Shown here: positions 36,791-44,676 of the stretch, piece after piece
How the letters are laid out: each line of letters opens with the position of its first letter
Numbering within the stretch: position 1 is the stretch's first letter
Assembly (NCBI RefSeq): GCF_020829665.1
Contig: NZ_JAIVFT010000005.1
Location: forward strand, 295,302-359,301
DNA length: 64,000 bases
Origin: Nostoc sp. CHAB 5824
GTDB taxonomy: Bacteria; Cyanobacteriota; Cyanobacteriia; Cyanobacteriales; Nostocaceae
Direction of reading: 5' to 3'
The notes under the pieces: generated by a model
Seen by the model: only the letters and a program-made list of their open reading frames with translations
Database searches by the model: none
What the model was told of the DNA's origin: nothing
Program-made: the position numbers and the translations under genes

Positions 36791-37171
36791 TTATTGTGGC
36801 GATCGCACTGCTACACTATCGCCTGGTGTTGAAGGCCATCTCACCGTCACAATAGTACAGTCTAGACTGAGCAACCCAACAATGTGGCACACCCGCACAC
36901 CACAGCACATAATCACCCTCACGAGATAGAATTATCTCTCATCCTCAAATTGAAGGCAAAATTGGCCATTAATCAAGATGGAAAGGGTAGCGGCTGTGTT
37001 ATTTACTCCCCACTCGGTTCTACAGTCTCCTGTATGGACACCCCACTTTATTTCTAGCGCTGTGGTTGAGCGAGGATCATCATCTGGGGTGATGAAGTAA
37101 CCCATAAACCAACCCCAGCGATTTGCACCTTCGCTCGCAGCATTCCCAAAAATAACTTTAGGCTGCATCAC
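36791..37171 (-). pseudogene. Cupin-like conserved protein split by two frameshifts
   Basis: The first 79 codons (MMQPKVIFGNAASEGANRWG ... VNNTAATLSILINGQFCLQFED) end at a stop near 36932. Reading resumes in a second frame with REGDYVLWCAGVPHCWVAQ, then in a third with DCTIVTVRWPSTPGDSVAVR before a stop at 36791. Joined, these make a plausible 120-aa cupin-like protein (H.GD...., EGD.V.W..G.PH.W.). Two frameshifts indicate a pseudogene, or sequence errors. Confidence 0.7.
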
Positions 37172-37220
37172 TCTACCTCAAAATCAAGCTAGGTTTTTAG
37201 GACTTATGTGTACACCATAG

Positions 37221-38744
37221 CTACTCTTGACTGGGAGCAGCAGGTTGCGATTGAGGTTGTTGTAAACGGCGCAAAGAATCCCGCAACTTGTTCTGGCTAG
37301 TGTTATTTCTTCGCCGCCGCCGATTTGTGGTTGCTTGTGGCTTTTGTGATGAATCGGTAGTTGTTCGCTGACGTTGGATGCGGCGTAAAGAATCTCTTGC
37401 ACTTCCTGGAGTGCGAGTTGTCCTAGCTTCAGATGATGAGCTTGTAGCAGGATTTTTCCCTGTTTCAGGTTCCAGTCGCCGACTAAACCCAGATATTGCT
37501 GGTTTTGTGGTTGTGGCTCTAGCTTCATTAGATGATGGTACCAACTCTCTGCGCCTGCGTCTTGGAGCTTGCTGTGTGGAGTTGGCCGTAGTTGTCTGCC
37601 GAGTTTTCTCTTCTGCTTGTCTTTGTGCTTGCCGTTCTTGAACTTGGCGCGATCGCCGTGAACCTTTTATAGCAAATTCAGTGGCTATAGATACCCCTTG
37701 TCTACCACCTTCTGCGGGTTTTAATTTCCAGTCACGCGCTTGTCTCATGGTTTCTTGATCCAAGTCGCGGTTTCCACTGGAGCGAGCAATCCGCACATTG
37801 GTAACATTACCTTGTGCATCAGTATCTACAGCTACTTCTACTCTGCCTTCAACTCCCCGCCGTCTTGCTGCCTCTGGATACTTGGCATTACATTCGCGGC
37901 AGGCTGCACGACCATTACCATTGCCTGAACTGTTAATTTTTGGAGGTGTAGGCGCTGTTGCTACTGCGGGACGGTTTCCTGTTCCACTACCAATGCCGCT
38001 ACCATTGCCACTACCAATGCCGCTACCATTACCACTACCAATGCCGCTACCAATGCCGCTACCAGTACCACTACCAGTACCACTACCAATGCCGCTACCA
38101 GTGCCAGTGCCAGTTCCACTGCCAATGCCACCTCCAGTGCCAGTGCCAGTTCCTCCGCCAGTGCCAGTACCAGTACTTGTACCTACAGCAATACCACTAC
38201 CTGAGCCTAAACCAACACCAGAGCCGCCACCGCCGCCACCACCGCCACCGCCACCCGCCGAACTTGCTTTGGAATCTCCAGATAAAGCTGATCGTGGAAC
38301 GGATGCAGATTTCACAGGAACTTCTGGCGCTAATCGTGGAATGGGTGCAGATTTCACAGGAACTTCTGGCTTGCTAGCAATTGCTTCTGACGGTGTTGTC
38401 AACTGTGGCTTCTGAGCAACTGCTGTAATCTGTTCAAATTGCTGCTGAACTTTTTCTACTGGTGGAGTTTCTATAGGCTGTTTTTGGACAACTTCTGGTT
38501 CTTTGTTTATTTCTTTTGGAATCTCTGTAATTGGTTTTTCTGGTTCCGCAGTAGGAGAATCAACCATCGCCAACTCTATTGGTTCTTCTTCTCCCGTAGG
38601 GACTCTCGTCAAATAATTACTTATGCCTGAAGACAGTACGCCGATATGCAGCGCCAGTGAACCTATCAGACTGTAAGTCAGAAAAGACTTGAGAGCCTCA
38701 ACTTCTTTGGAACGTTGCTCGACAGTAATGCCAGATAAGCTCAT
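37221..38744 (-). CDS. tonB: TonB-family energy transducer with Gly-rich linker and basic tail
   Basis: A 507-aa protein. Membrane helix about 24-44 (FLTYSLIGSLALHIGVL), a Pro/Glu/Lys periplasmic spacer, a long Gly/Ser/Thr tract (about 155-255, a G12 run then GSGTGTGSGIGSG repeats), a TonB C-terminal domain (about 275-345: CNAKYPEAARRRGVEGRVEVAVDTDAQGNV...), then about 160 residues rich in Arg, Gln, Thr and Ser. TonB proteins normally end at the C-terminal domain, so the extension is unusual. It is divergent from exbB-exbD, the expected motor partners. Confidence 0.88.
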   Translation of the reverse strand: MSLSGITVEQRSKEVEALKSFLTYSLIGSLALHIGVLSSGISNYLTRVPTGEEEPIELAMVDSPTAEPEKPITEIPKEINKEPEVVQKQPIETPPVEKVQQQFEQITAVAQKPQLTTPSEAIASKPEVPVKSAPIPRLAPEVPVKSASVPRSALSGDSKASSAGGGGGGGGGGGSGVGLGSGSGIAVGTSTGTGTGGGTGTGTGGGIGSGTGTGTGSGIGSGTGSGTGSGIGSGIGSGNGSGIGSGNGSGIGSGTGNRPAVATAPTPPKINSSGNGNGRAACRECNAKYPEAARRRGVEGRVEVAVDTDAQGNVTNVRIARSSGNRDLDQETMRQARDWKLKPAEGGRQGVSIATEFAIKGSRRSRQVQERQAQRQAEEKTRQTTTANSTQQAPRRRRRELVPSSNEARATTTKPAISGFSRRLEPETGKNPATSSSSEARTTRTPGSARDSLRRIQRQRTTTDSSQKPQATTNRRRRRNNTSQNKLRDSLRRLQQPQSQPAAPSQE

Positions 38745-39086
38745 AGCTATTGCTACCCATTCTCACTAACTTAGCTATCTTAGAATGCAAGGTTACAAAT
38801 ATCAAGTCAAAAATTAAAATTACTGGGGATAGCTTTACGGAACCCTGCATTAGGAAAAACATCTTTTCAAACCACCAATATCATGGTTGTTGGACAAAAT
38901 TAATTTTTGTTGCAATTTAATTAGATTAATTTATGTAAAACAAACGAACAAGTAAATAAAAGTCATGAGCATTACATTTGAAAAATTTATCATTATATTT
39001 TATAGTTTATTGAGAAAAAGTTTCAGCTTTTCTCTAGATTCTGGTAGTCTGATTTTGTATTGTGGACGACGTTATAGAGGCACTAC
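38745..39086. other. Divergent tonB / exbB promoter region
   Basis: A 342-bp AT-rich region holding both promoters. Near 38970-39000 TTTATCATTATATTTTATAG resembles half of a Fur-type box only loosely. An operator is expected but cannot be assigned. Confidence 0.45.
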
Positions 39087-39740
39087 ATGGGAATTCAGAA
39101 TTTGTTTGTAGCAGGCGGTGTGGTCATGTGGCCCCTGTTGGCGTTTTCGGTATTGGGTGTGGCACTAATCATCGAGCGGATCAGGTTTTGGGTAAGAATT
39201 AATCAGCGTCAAAACCGGGTGGTGCGAGATGTTTTGAATCTCTACCGTCTCGATAATGTTGTCGGTGCAATGGATAAACTTCAGAAAAACGCAGATTTGC
39301 CACTCGCCCGGATTTTTCTAGCGGCTTTAGAATTAGAGGAGCCAAATCCAGAAGAATTTCGTTTGGCGTTAGAAAGCGAAGCGCAAGCTGAGATACCTGT
39401 GTTAAAACGTTTCCAAAACATGTTCGAGACAATCATTAGTCTGGCACCACTGTTAGGTCTTCTCGGCACAGTATTAGGATTGATAACCTCCTTTGCTTCC
39501 CTAAATCTTGGTGACGTGGGAGGTAGCAGAACGGCAAGTGTTACGGCTGGGATTAGTGAAGCTTTGGTATCAACAGCATCAGGATTGATAGTTGCTATAT
39601 TCATACTCATGTTTGCCAATACCTTCCGGGGACTATATCAACGGCAAATTGCACTAATTCAGGAGTATGGGGGACAGCTAGAATTACTTTACCGCCGTCG
39701 CTATGAACGAGGAGAAAAAACGTATGCGTCTACAAGATGA
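39087..39740 (+). CDS. exbB: ExbB/TolQ/MotA-family proton channel
   Basis: A 217-aa protein: N-terminal helix (VAGGVVMWPLLAFSVLGVALIIERI), a cytoplasmic loop, and paired helices (about 115-145 and 160-185) with APLLGLLGTVLGLITSF and TASVTAGISEALVSTASGLIVAIF, the ExbB/TolQ channel signature. It powers TonB with ExbD. It overlaps the exbD frame, indicating translational coupling. Confidence 0.92.
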   Translation: MGIQNLFVAGGVVMWPLLAFSVLGVALIIERIRFWVRINQRQNRVVRDVLNLYRLDNVVGAMDKLQKNADLPLARIFLAALELEEPNPEEFRLALESEAQAEIPVLKRFQNMFETIISLAPLLGLLGTVLGLITSFASLNLGDVGGSRTASVTAGISEALVSTASGLIVAIFILMFANTFRGLYQRQIALIQEYGGQLELLYRRRYERGEKTYASTR

Positions 39741-40128
39741 ACCAGATATCCCAGCACAGATTAATATCGTGCCGATGATTGACGTGATATTTGCGATTTT
39801 GACATTTTTTATCATGTCAACTCTGTTTTTAACACGCTCAGAAGGTTTGCCAGTAAATTTACCGAAGGCAGCCACAGCAAAACAACAACAAGTTCCCTCT
39901 AGAGTTACGATCACGGTAGATGAACAAGGAGTAGTAAGCTTGAACCGCAAACCAACCACACTTGATGATTTAACAGCACAAGTGCGGACTTTAGTTGGTT
40001 CTAATCCAGAAGTGTTGGTGATTATTAATGCTGATGAAAAAGTTGGTCATGGGAAGGTAGTGGCTGTGATGGATCGGGTACGTCAAGTTGAAGGGGCAAA
40101 ATTAGCGATCGCTACCCAAAAACAATAA
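39703..40128 (+). CDS. exbD: ExbD/TolR-family biopolymer transport protein
   Basis: A 141-aa protein with one membrane helix (INIVPMIDVIFAILTFFIMST) carrying the conserved proton-path Asp in MIDVIF, and a periplasmic TolR-like domain. The longest frame overlaps exbB by 38 nt; an ATG at 39724 (MRLQDEPD) would overlap by 17 nt and is equally possible. It forms the inner-membrane motor with ExbB for TonB. Confidence 0.92.
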   Translation: MNEEKKRMRLQDEPDIPAQINIVPMIDVIFAILTFFIMSTLFLTRSEGLPVNLPKAATAKQQQVPSRVTITVDEQGVVSLNRKPTTLDDLTAQVRTLVGSNPEVLVIINADEKVGHGKVVAVMDRVRQVEGAKLAIATQKQ

Positions 40129-40218
40129 GTATAAATATTGTGCATCAAAAGTTCAGAGAGTCAGAAAAATTCTATATTCTGACTCCTAACTCCTTTTTTT
40201 CTTAGGACTTATGCAAAA

Positions 40219-40386
40219 CTACACGCTGTAGAGGCAATACATTTTGTATTTGAGCTTTTGCAGGGGCGTTTCAAAATAACAGTGTTTTCTGATAGCTGGA
40301 AAAACCACCGCTTTGGATACTTCTCGCTTAAATCGACGTAAGGCTGATTCAATCCCTTTATTTTCGCCTACGATTATTTGGTTTAT
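40219..40386 (-). pseudogene. rpsU: Relic of ribosomal protein S21 (rpsU)
   Basis: On the minus strand, downstream of the RRM gene, 55 codons without a stop read [35 protein letters not shown] and CYFETPLQKLKYK. This is the bS21 pattern ([22 protein letters not shown]...KHRHFETP.EKRKRK). The expected start codon is ATA instead of ATG, several invariant residues are changed, and the basic C-terminal tail is replaced by MYCLYSV. In Anabaena, rbp genes are followed by rpsU, which fits this location. Apparently decayed. Confidence 0.75.
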
Positions 40387-40455
40387 AGTATATTTCTACT
40401 AAATTGACTTAGTTTATGGTTGGGTTGTGGTAAATACTTCAGTCAACCGAAGCAC

Positions 40456-40482
40456 AAAAAAAAGGCAGACGCGTTGTCTGCC
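40456..40482 (-). terminator. Intrinsic terminator of the RRM gene
   Basis: On the minus strand GGCAGAC-AACGC-GTCTGCC is followed by eight T. It is about 37 bp after the RRM stop codon: a strong rho-independent terminator. Confidence 0.88.
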
Positions 40483-40518
40483 CTCAAGACTTTAAAGTTA
40501 AATTCTTAATTTTAGACT

Positions 40519-40818
40519 CTAATAGCGGCGAGAGGAACCACCATCACCTCGTCTACCGCCAGAGGAACCTCCGTCTGTTTTGGGCTTGGCTTTATTAACT
40601 TTTAAGCTCCGACCCATCCACTCAGCAGTATCAAGGGCTTCAATCGCTGCTGTTTCTTGTGCGTCTGATTCCATTTCTACAAAGCCGAAACCTCTCATGC
40701 GACCTGTTTCTCGGTCGATAGGCAATTGAACATTTTTTACCGTTCCGTATTCTGCAAAGACGTGCCGGAGGTCATCTTCTTTAACCTCATAAGATAGGTT
40801 ACCGACGTAAATTGACAT
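40519..40818 (-). CDS. Cyanobacterial RRM RNA-binding protein (Rbp)
   Basis: A 99-aa protein: a single RRM with RNP2 IYVGNL (residues 3-8) and RNP1 RGFGFVEM (about 42-49), then a short Gly/Arg/Ser-rich tail (GGSSGGRRGDGGSSRRY). It belongs to the cyanobacterial Rbp family, many of which are cold-induced and carry long 5' leaders. The 400-bp upstream region without a gene fits such a leader. An rpsU relic lies just behind it. Confidence 0.93.
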   Translation of the reverse strand: MSIYVGNLSYEVKEDDLRHVFAEYGTVKNVQLPIDRETGRMRGFGFVEMESDAQETAAIEALDTAEWMGRSLKVNKAKPKTDGGSSGGRRGDGGSSRRY

Positions 40819-41217
40819 AGAATGTCTCCAGAATCAGGGGGTGTAGAGATTTAGATCCGGAGAGGTCTGTAATACAAGTATATATAAAAACAAACTACAC
40901 AGCCGAATTTAATCTTTCATGCATACTTTAACATAAATTGAGAAGTTATGTTCATAAGCAACATTATACTTATCAGCTGATTTAAATACTCGGACAGTTA
41001 GCGAAACTCGTTTAAAATAAATTTACCAGCGATCGCACTGAATTTAAGGTCACTAAAAAAAATTCAATTACTGAACTTATTTATCTTCAAACAATATTAG
41101 TAATTTTTAAATTTTATTCACTTAAAATTTTGAGGGAGTGTAATTAAATAAAACCAGTGCGATCGCTTGTAACGTAAAATTAATTTCCATCCGGCATTTG
41201 CTAACACTTTGACGCCC
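40819..41217. other. Divergent leader region of rbp and ilvA
   Basis: A 399-bp AT-rich stretch with no gene. It must carry the promoter and 5' UTR of the minus-strand rbp gene and the promoter of the threonine deaminase gene. Confidence 0.5.
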
Positions 41218-42729
41218 ATGTTTTGCGACTACCTCATCCAAATCCTGACTGCCCGTGTGTACGATGTTGCCCAAGAAACACCACTAGAGTATGCACCAAA
41301 TTTGTCTGCGCGGCTGAATAATCAACTTCTGTTGAAACGTGAAGATATGCAGTCAGTATTTTCCTTTAAACTACGAGGTGCTTATAACAAAATGGTGCAA
41401 CTGCCACCAGATATATTAGCGCAGGGTGTAATCGCAGCGTCTGCGGGAAACCATGCTCAGGGAGTTGCCCTTGCAGCTAATCGCTTGGGAACCAAAGCGA
41501 TTATCGTCATGCCAATAACTACACCCCAAGTCAAGGTGGACGCGGTTAGAATGAGGGGGGGAGCAGTCGTCTTACATGGAAACACTTATGACGATGCTTA
41601 TAGCTATGCCCGTGAATTAGAAGTGGAAAAAGGTTTGACGTTTATTCATCCTTTCGATGATCCTCATGTAATTGCTGGACAGGGAACAATCGGGATGGAA
41701 ATTTTACGGCAATATCAGCAACCCATCCATGCGATTTTTGTAGCGATTGGAGGGGGCGGATTAATTTCTGGGATTGGGGCTTATGTGAAACGCTTGCGTC
41801 CGGAAATCAAAATTATTGGCGTTGAGCCAGTAGATGCTGATGCGATGTCTCAATCGCTAAAAGCCGGACATCGCGTGCGCTTGTCCCAAGTAGGGTTATT
41901 TGCTGATGGCGTGGCGGTGCGGGAAGTAGGTGAAGAAACCTTCCGTTTGTGTCAGCAGTATGTAGATGAAATTATTCTGGTGGATACAGACGATACTTGT
42001 GCTGCGATTAAAGACGTGTTTGAGGATACGCGATCAATTTTAGAACCAGCCGGTGCATTAGCGATCGCAGCGGCCAAAGCCTATGCAGAACGAGAACAAA
42101 TCGAGGGACAAACCTTAATTGCTGTAGCCTGTGGTGCAAACATGAATTTTGATCGCCTCCGCTTTGTGGCAGAACGGGCAGAGTTAGGCGAACGCCGCGA
42201 AGCGATCTTTGCAGTCACAATTCCTGAGGAACGAGGAAGTATTCGCCAGTTTTGTGAATGTATTGGCAAACGTAATCTTACCGAGTTTAATTATCGCATT
42301 GCCGATGAAAAAACAGCCCATATTTTTGTCGGTGTGCAAATTCAAAATCGTGCTGATGCTGCCAAGATGGTAGAAACGTTTGAAGCTCAGGGATTTGAAA
42401 CTCTTGATTTAACGGACGACGAACTAACTAAATTACATCTGCGGCACATGGTGGGTGGGCACTCTCCCCTTGCTCACAATGAATTGCTCTACCGTTTTGA
42501 GTTTCCCGAACGTCCCGGTGCATTGATGAAGTTTGTTACTTCCATGAGTCCCGACTGGAATATTAGTCTTTTTCACTACCGCAACAACGGCGCAGACTAC
42601 GGTCGAATCGTTGTTGGTATCCAGGTTCCCCCTCATGAGATGAAAGAGTGGCAAGCTTTTCTCGATAACCTGGGCTATCGCTATTGGGATGAAAACAAGA
42701 ATCCGGCATACAAGCTGTTTTTGGGATAG
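41218..42729 (+). CDS. ilvA: Biosynthetic threonine ammonia-lyase
   Basis: A 503-aa protein from ATG 41218; a TTG at 41209 is possible but less likely. It is a fold-type II PLP enzyme with the Schiff-base Lys near residue 51 in SVFSFKLRGAYNK, the GGGGL phosphate loop (AIGGGGLISGIG), and two C-terminal ACT-like regulatory domains (about 330-500) that bind isoleucine or valine in the family. It converts threonine to 2-oxobutanoate, the first step of isoleucine synthesis. Monocistronic here. Confidence 0.93.
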   Translation: MFCDYLIQILTARVYDVAQETPLEYAPNLSARLNNQLLLKREDMQSVFSFKLRGAYNKMVQLPPDILAQGVIAASAGNHAQGVALAANRLGTKAIIVMPITTPQVKVDAVRMRGGAVVLHGNTYDDAYSYARELEVEKGLTFIHPFDDPHVIAGQGTIGMEILRQYQQPIHAIFVAIGGGGLISGIGAYVKRLRPEIKIIGVEPVDADAMSQSLKAGHRVRLSQVGLFADGVAVREVGEETFRLCQQYVDEIILVDTDDTCAAIKDVFEDTRSILEPAGALAIAAAKAYAEREQIEGQTLIAVACGANMNFDRLRFVAERAELGERREAIFAVTIPEERGSIRQFCECIGKRNLTEFNYRIADEKTAHIFVGVQIQNRADAAKMVETFEAQGFETLDLTDDELTKLHLRHMVGGHSPLAHNELLYRFEFPERPGALMKFVTSMSPDWNISLFHYRNNGADYGRIVVGIQVPPHEMKEWQAFLDNLGYRYWDENKNPAYKLFLG

Positions 42730-42882
42730 GCAGATTGAGGACTGGGGGCTGGGGACTAGGGACTAGGGGAGATGGGGGAGAGCAGGGAGCAGGAAACAGA
42801 CAATAGAAGGGCAGAGAGAGAGTCAAAAAGGCAGGAAAAGAATAACAATCCCCAATCCCCAATCCCCAATCCCCATGCCCAT

Positions 42883-43920
42883 TTAGCTAGAACTACCTTC
42901 CAATATCATATTGGAGTCCCAAGTATAGAAGCCGATTTGGTTAGGAACCCTAGAGAATCTACCTGTACGATAGCCTCTAGATAATTCATTCAGCACCTTA
43001 TTTTTGACCTCTCGAAGTTGCTGAAAATCTAGTTCTCCATAAATTCCGGCGATGACTTCAGCAACGCTGAAAACTTTACCTGGATTTTCTTCAAATAGAG
43101 AGGTGAGGGCATCAATTAAGAATTGACCCTCAAAGGCTTTGAGCATTGGTACTGTTTTTGTCGGGGGTACGAAAGGCTTCTTATTTTTGTTTTTGATACT
43201 CCTAGAAGCACCATTGCGGTTACTTGGGGCGACCAAACTTAGATCCAGAGTATAACAACCTGGCTCATCAGGAATAGTTACCCAGTAATTCCTTTCTCTG
43301 CCTTGGGTGAGGGAAGATTGAACCCTACCTTTAACTACTTTGAATAGATTGGAATCTAACTCTCCATAAAGCGATCGCACGATAAAATCGATATGACATA
43401 CAGTACCTATCTGCTCTTGCAATAGCTGTTTTATGGCTTCCATTCGAGAGAGAGCGTGATTATACTGGGGTAGCATGGGGATTTCCGCCACCTTCGTTGA
43501 ACTATCGTTGTTCTCTAGGGCGATCTTTGGATCTGGCGATGTAGTTGAAGGTTGACTCTCTTTTGTATCAACAGCAGAAAAGGAATTATTTATCTCAACC
43601 AAGTTTTTGTCTGCAAGTTTTGACTGTATAGACTCCACCAAGTTGATTTCGTCGATGTCGTCAAGAGGTGATAAAAACCGCACAGAGCCTTCTTGGGAAA
43701 CATTTGAGGTTTCATCAGCCGCTGTCAATTTTGATATCTGCTTGTTAGCATCAGAAAAAGACCAGTTAGACAATAATGCTTCTACATGATCGAGCTGCTC
43801 CCGCGCTTGCACAAAAAGACGTTCATACTCTTCTGTAAGGCGAGCATAATAGTCTCGTAATTCCAACAGTGGTGAGAGAAAAGTGCCTGGAGGTGGTTCT
43901 AATTGTCCATTTTGAGTCAT
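42883..43920 (-). CDS. Cyanobacterial conserved protein with two winged-helix-like repeats
   Basis: A 345-aa protein. The N-terminus is coiled coil (about 18-55), the middle is acidic and low-complexity, then there are two homologous modules: about 155-230 (AIKQLLQEQIGTVCHIDFIVRSLYGELD...VKGRVQSSLTQGR...YW) and about 265-340 (FLIDALTSLFEENPGKVFSVAEVIAGIYGELD...VKNKVLNELSRGYR...FY). Both end in an aromatic-rich strand (PDEPGCYTLD, PNQIGFYTWD). The helical pattern suggests winged helix, but DNA binding is not shown. It is 10 bp from the upstream zinc-ribbon gene, so an operon is likely. Confidence 0.75.
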   Translation of the reverse strand: MTQNGQLEPPPGTFLSPLLELRDYYARLTEEYERLFVQAREQLDHVEALLSNWSFSDANKQISKLTAADETSNVSQEGSVRFLSPLDDIDEINLVESIQSKLADKNLVEINNSFSAVDTKESQPSTTSPDPKIALENNDSSTKVAEIPMLPQYNHALSRMEAIKQLLQEQIGTVCHIDFIVRSLYGELDSNLFKVVKGRVQSSLTQGRERNYWVTIPDEPGCYTLDLSLVAPSNRNGASRSIKNKNKKPFVPPTKTVPMLKAFEGQFLIDALTSLFEENPGKVFSVAEVIAGIYGELDFQQLREVKNKVLNELSRGYRTGRFSRVPNQIGFYTWDSNMILEGSSS

Positions 43921-43930
43921 AAGGCTTCAA

Positions 43931-44176
43931 TCAATTTAAATCGATGTCACTTTTGTAAGACATTGCTCTGGGTTTTGCTTTGTGAGATGCTGGCTGGGAT
44001 TTCTTAGGCGGTTGGGGAGGGCGACATCTCTCACAATATAAGGGTCGAGGCCCGAAAGTCTCGCGCTTTGTCAGATCGTTACACTCTTTACAGACAAACT
44101 GGAAAACACGAGTATGAATCTGTCTTTTGTGCGCCCTGACAGTATATTCCCTAACATCAATGAATTTACTTGCCAT
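43931..44176 (-). CDS. Small zinc-ribbon protein
   Basis: An 81-aa protein from the ATG at 44176 ([19 protein letters not shown]); an upstream ATG exists but adds an unconvincing 21-residue extension. A four-Cys ribbon C-x2-C ... C-x2-C (CKECN and CERC) is followed by a basic Pro/Lys tail. Function unknown. It precedes the two-repeat protein in a tight pair. Confidence 0.65.
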   Translation of the reverse strand: MASKFIDVREYTVRAHKRQIHTRVFQFVCKECNDLTKRETFGPRPLYCERCRPPQPPKKSQPASHKAKPRAMSYKSDIDLN

Positions 44177-44397
44177 AATCAGGATTGTGAATTGCTCTCG
44201 TATCAATGTCTTATCAATATAGCTATTCAAGCAAATCAAGCTGCATCAGTGTGTGTTTATGTAGAAGTTTTATTCAATTCAGTGAATTTGGCACCTACCA
44301 TAAAGTGCAGATGAGGAACTTGATAGTTAGCTATTGACTATCCTCTCAGCATATAATTGGTAATGAGGAAACACCACTACCATTTTTTAGGCGCAGG

Positions 44398-44634
44398 TGT
44401 ACATTAACTAATTATTTGTCCAATTAACAAAATCTTGTCACAAACTAGGTAAGTAGCTAAAAGCCTGTTATAACAAAGTTATGGCAGGTTTTTGATTAAC
44501 TCAATTCTCACAACGTTATTTTGGCTGGATTAACAAATTAGATGTCCAAGTCCTGAAATTTCACAATTTAACTGTCATTTCACAAAAACAGTAAAATTTT
44601 TTGAATTTTAGAAAAGTTAACAGATTAAATGTCA
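44398..44634. repeat. CAST left end with TnsB-site-like repeats
   Basis: After the terminal TGTACATTAACTAATTATTTGTC are units of the form TTAACA.ATT..TGTC: 44422-44440 (ATTAACAAAATCTTGTCA), 44529-44546 (ATTAACAAATTAGATGTCC), 44563-44577 (degenerate) and 44616-44634 (GTTAACAGATTAAATGTCA). These match the right-end units and are the expected TnsB binding sites. Confidence 0.88.
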
Positions 44635-44651
44635 CTCTGTCAGTAGAATAT

Positions 44652-44661
44652 ACATATATGT
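44652..44661. promoter_or_regulatory. Putative CvkR operator upstream of tnsB
   Basis: The palindrome ACATATATGT, followed by TT, ends 15 bp before the tnsB ATG. The same palindrome lies 9 bp before cas12k (49273-49286). MerR-type CvkR represses V-K CAST promoters in Anabaena through a palindromic ACAT..ATGT-like site, so a shared operator is likely. Confidence 0.7.
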
Positions 44662-44676
44662 TTCAATTAAACAACT

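Noticed and set aside
37798..38415. Long plus-strand Pro/Leu-rich and Tyr/Gln/His/Cys-rich frames opposite tonB
   Set aside because: They are antisense readings of the Gly/Ser/Thr codon repeat of tonB; composition is purely due to the repeat and no ribosome binding site precedes them.
38960..39010. Fur box in the tonB/exbB promoter region
   Set aside because: Only a loose half-match in AT-rich DNA; not enough to call.
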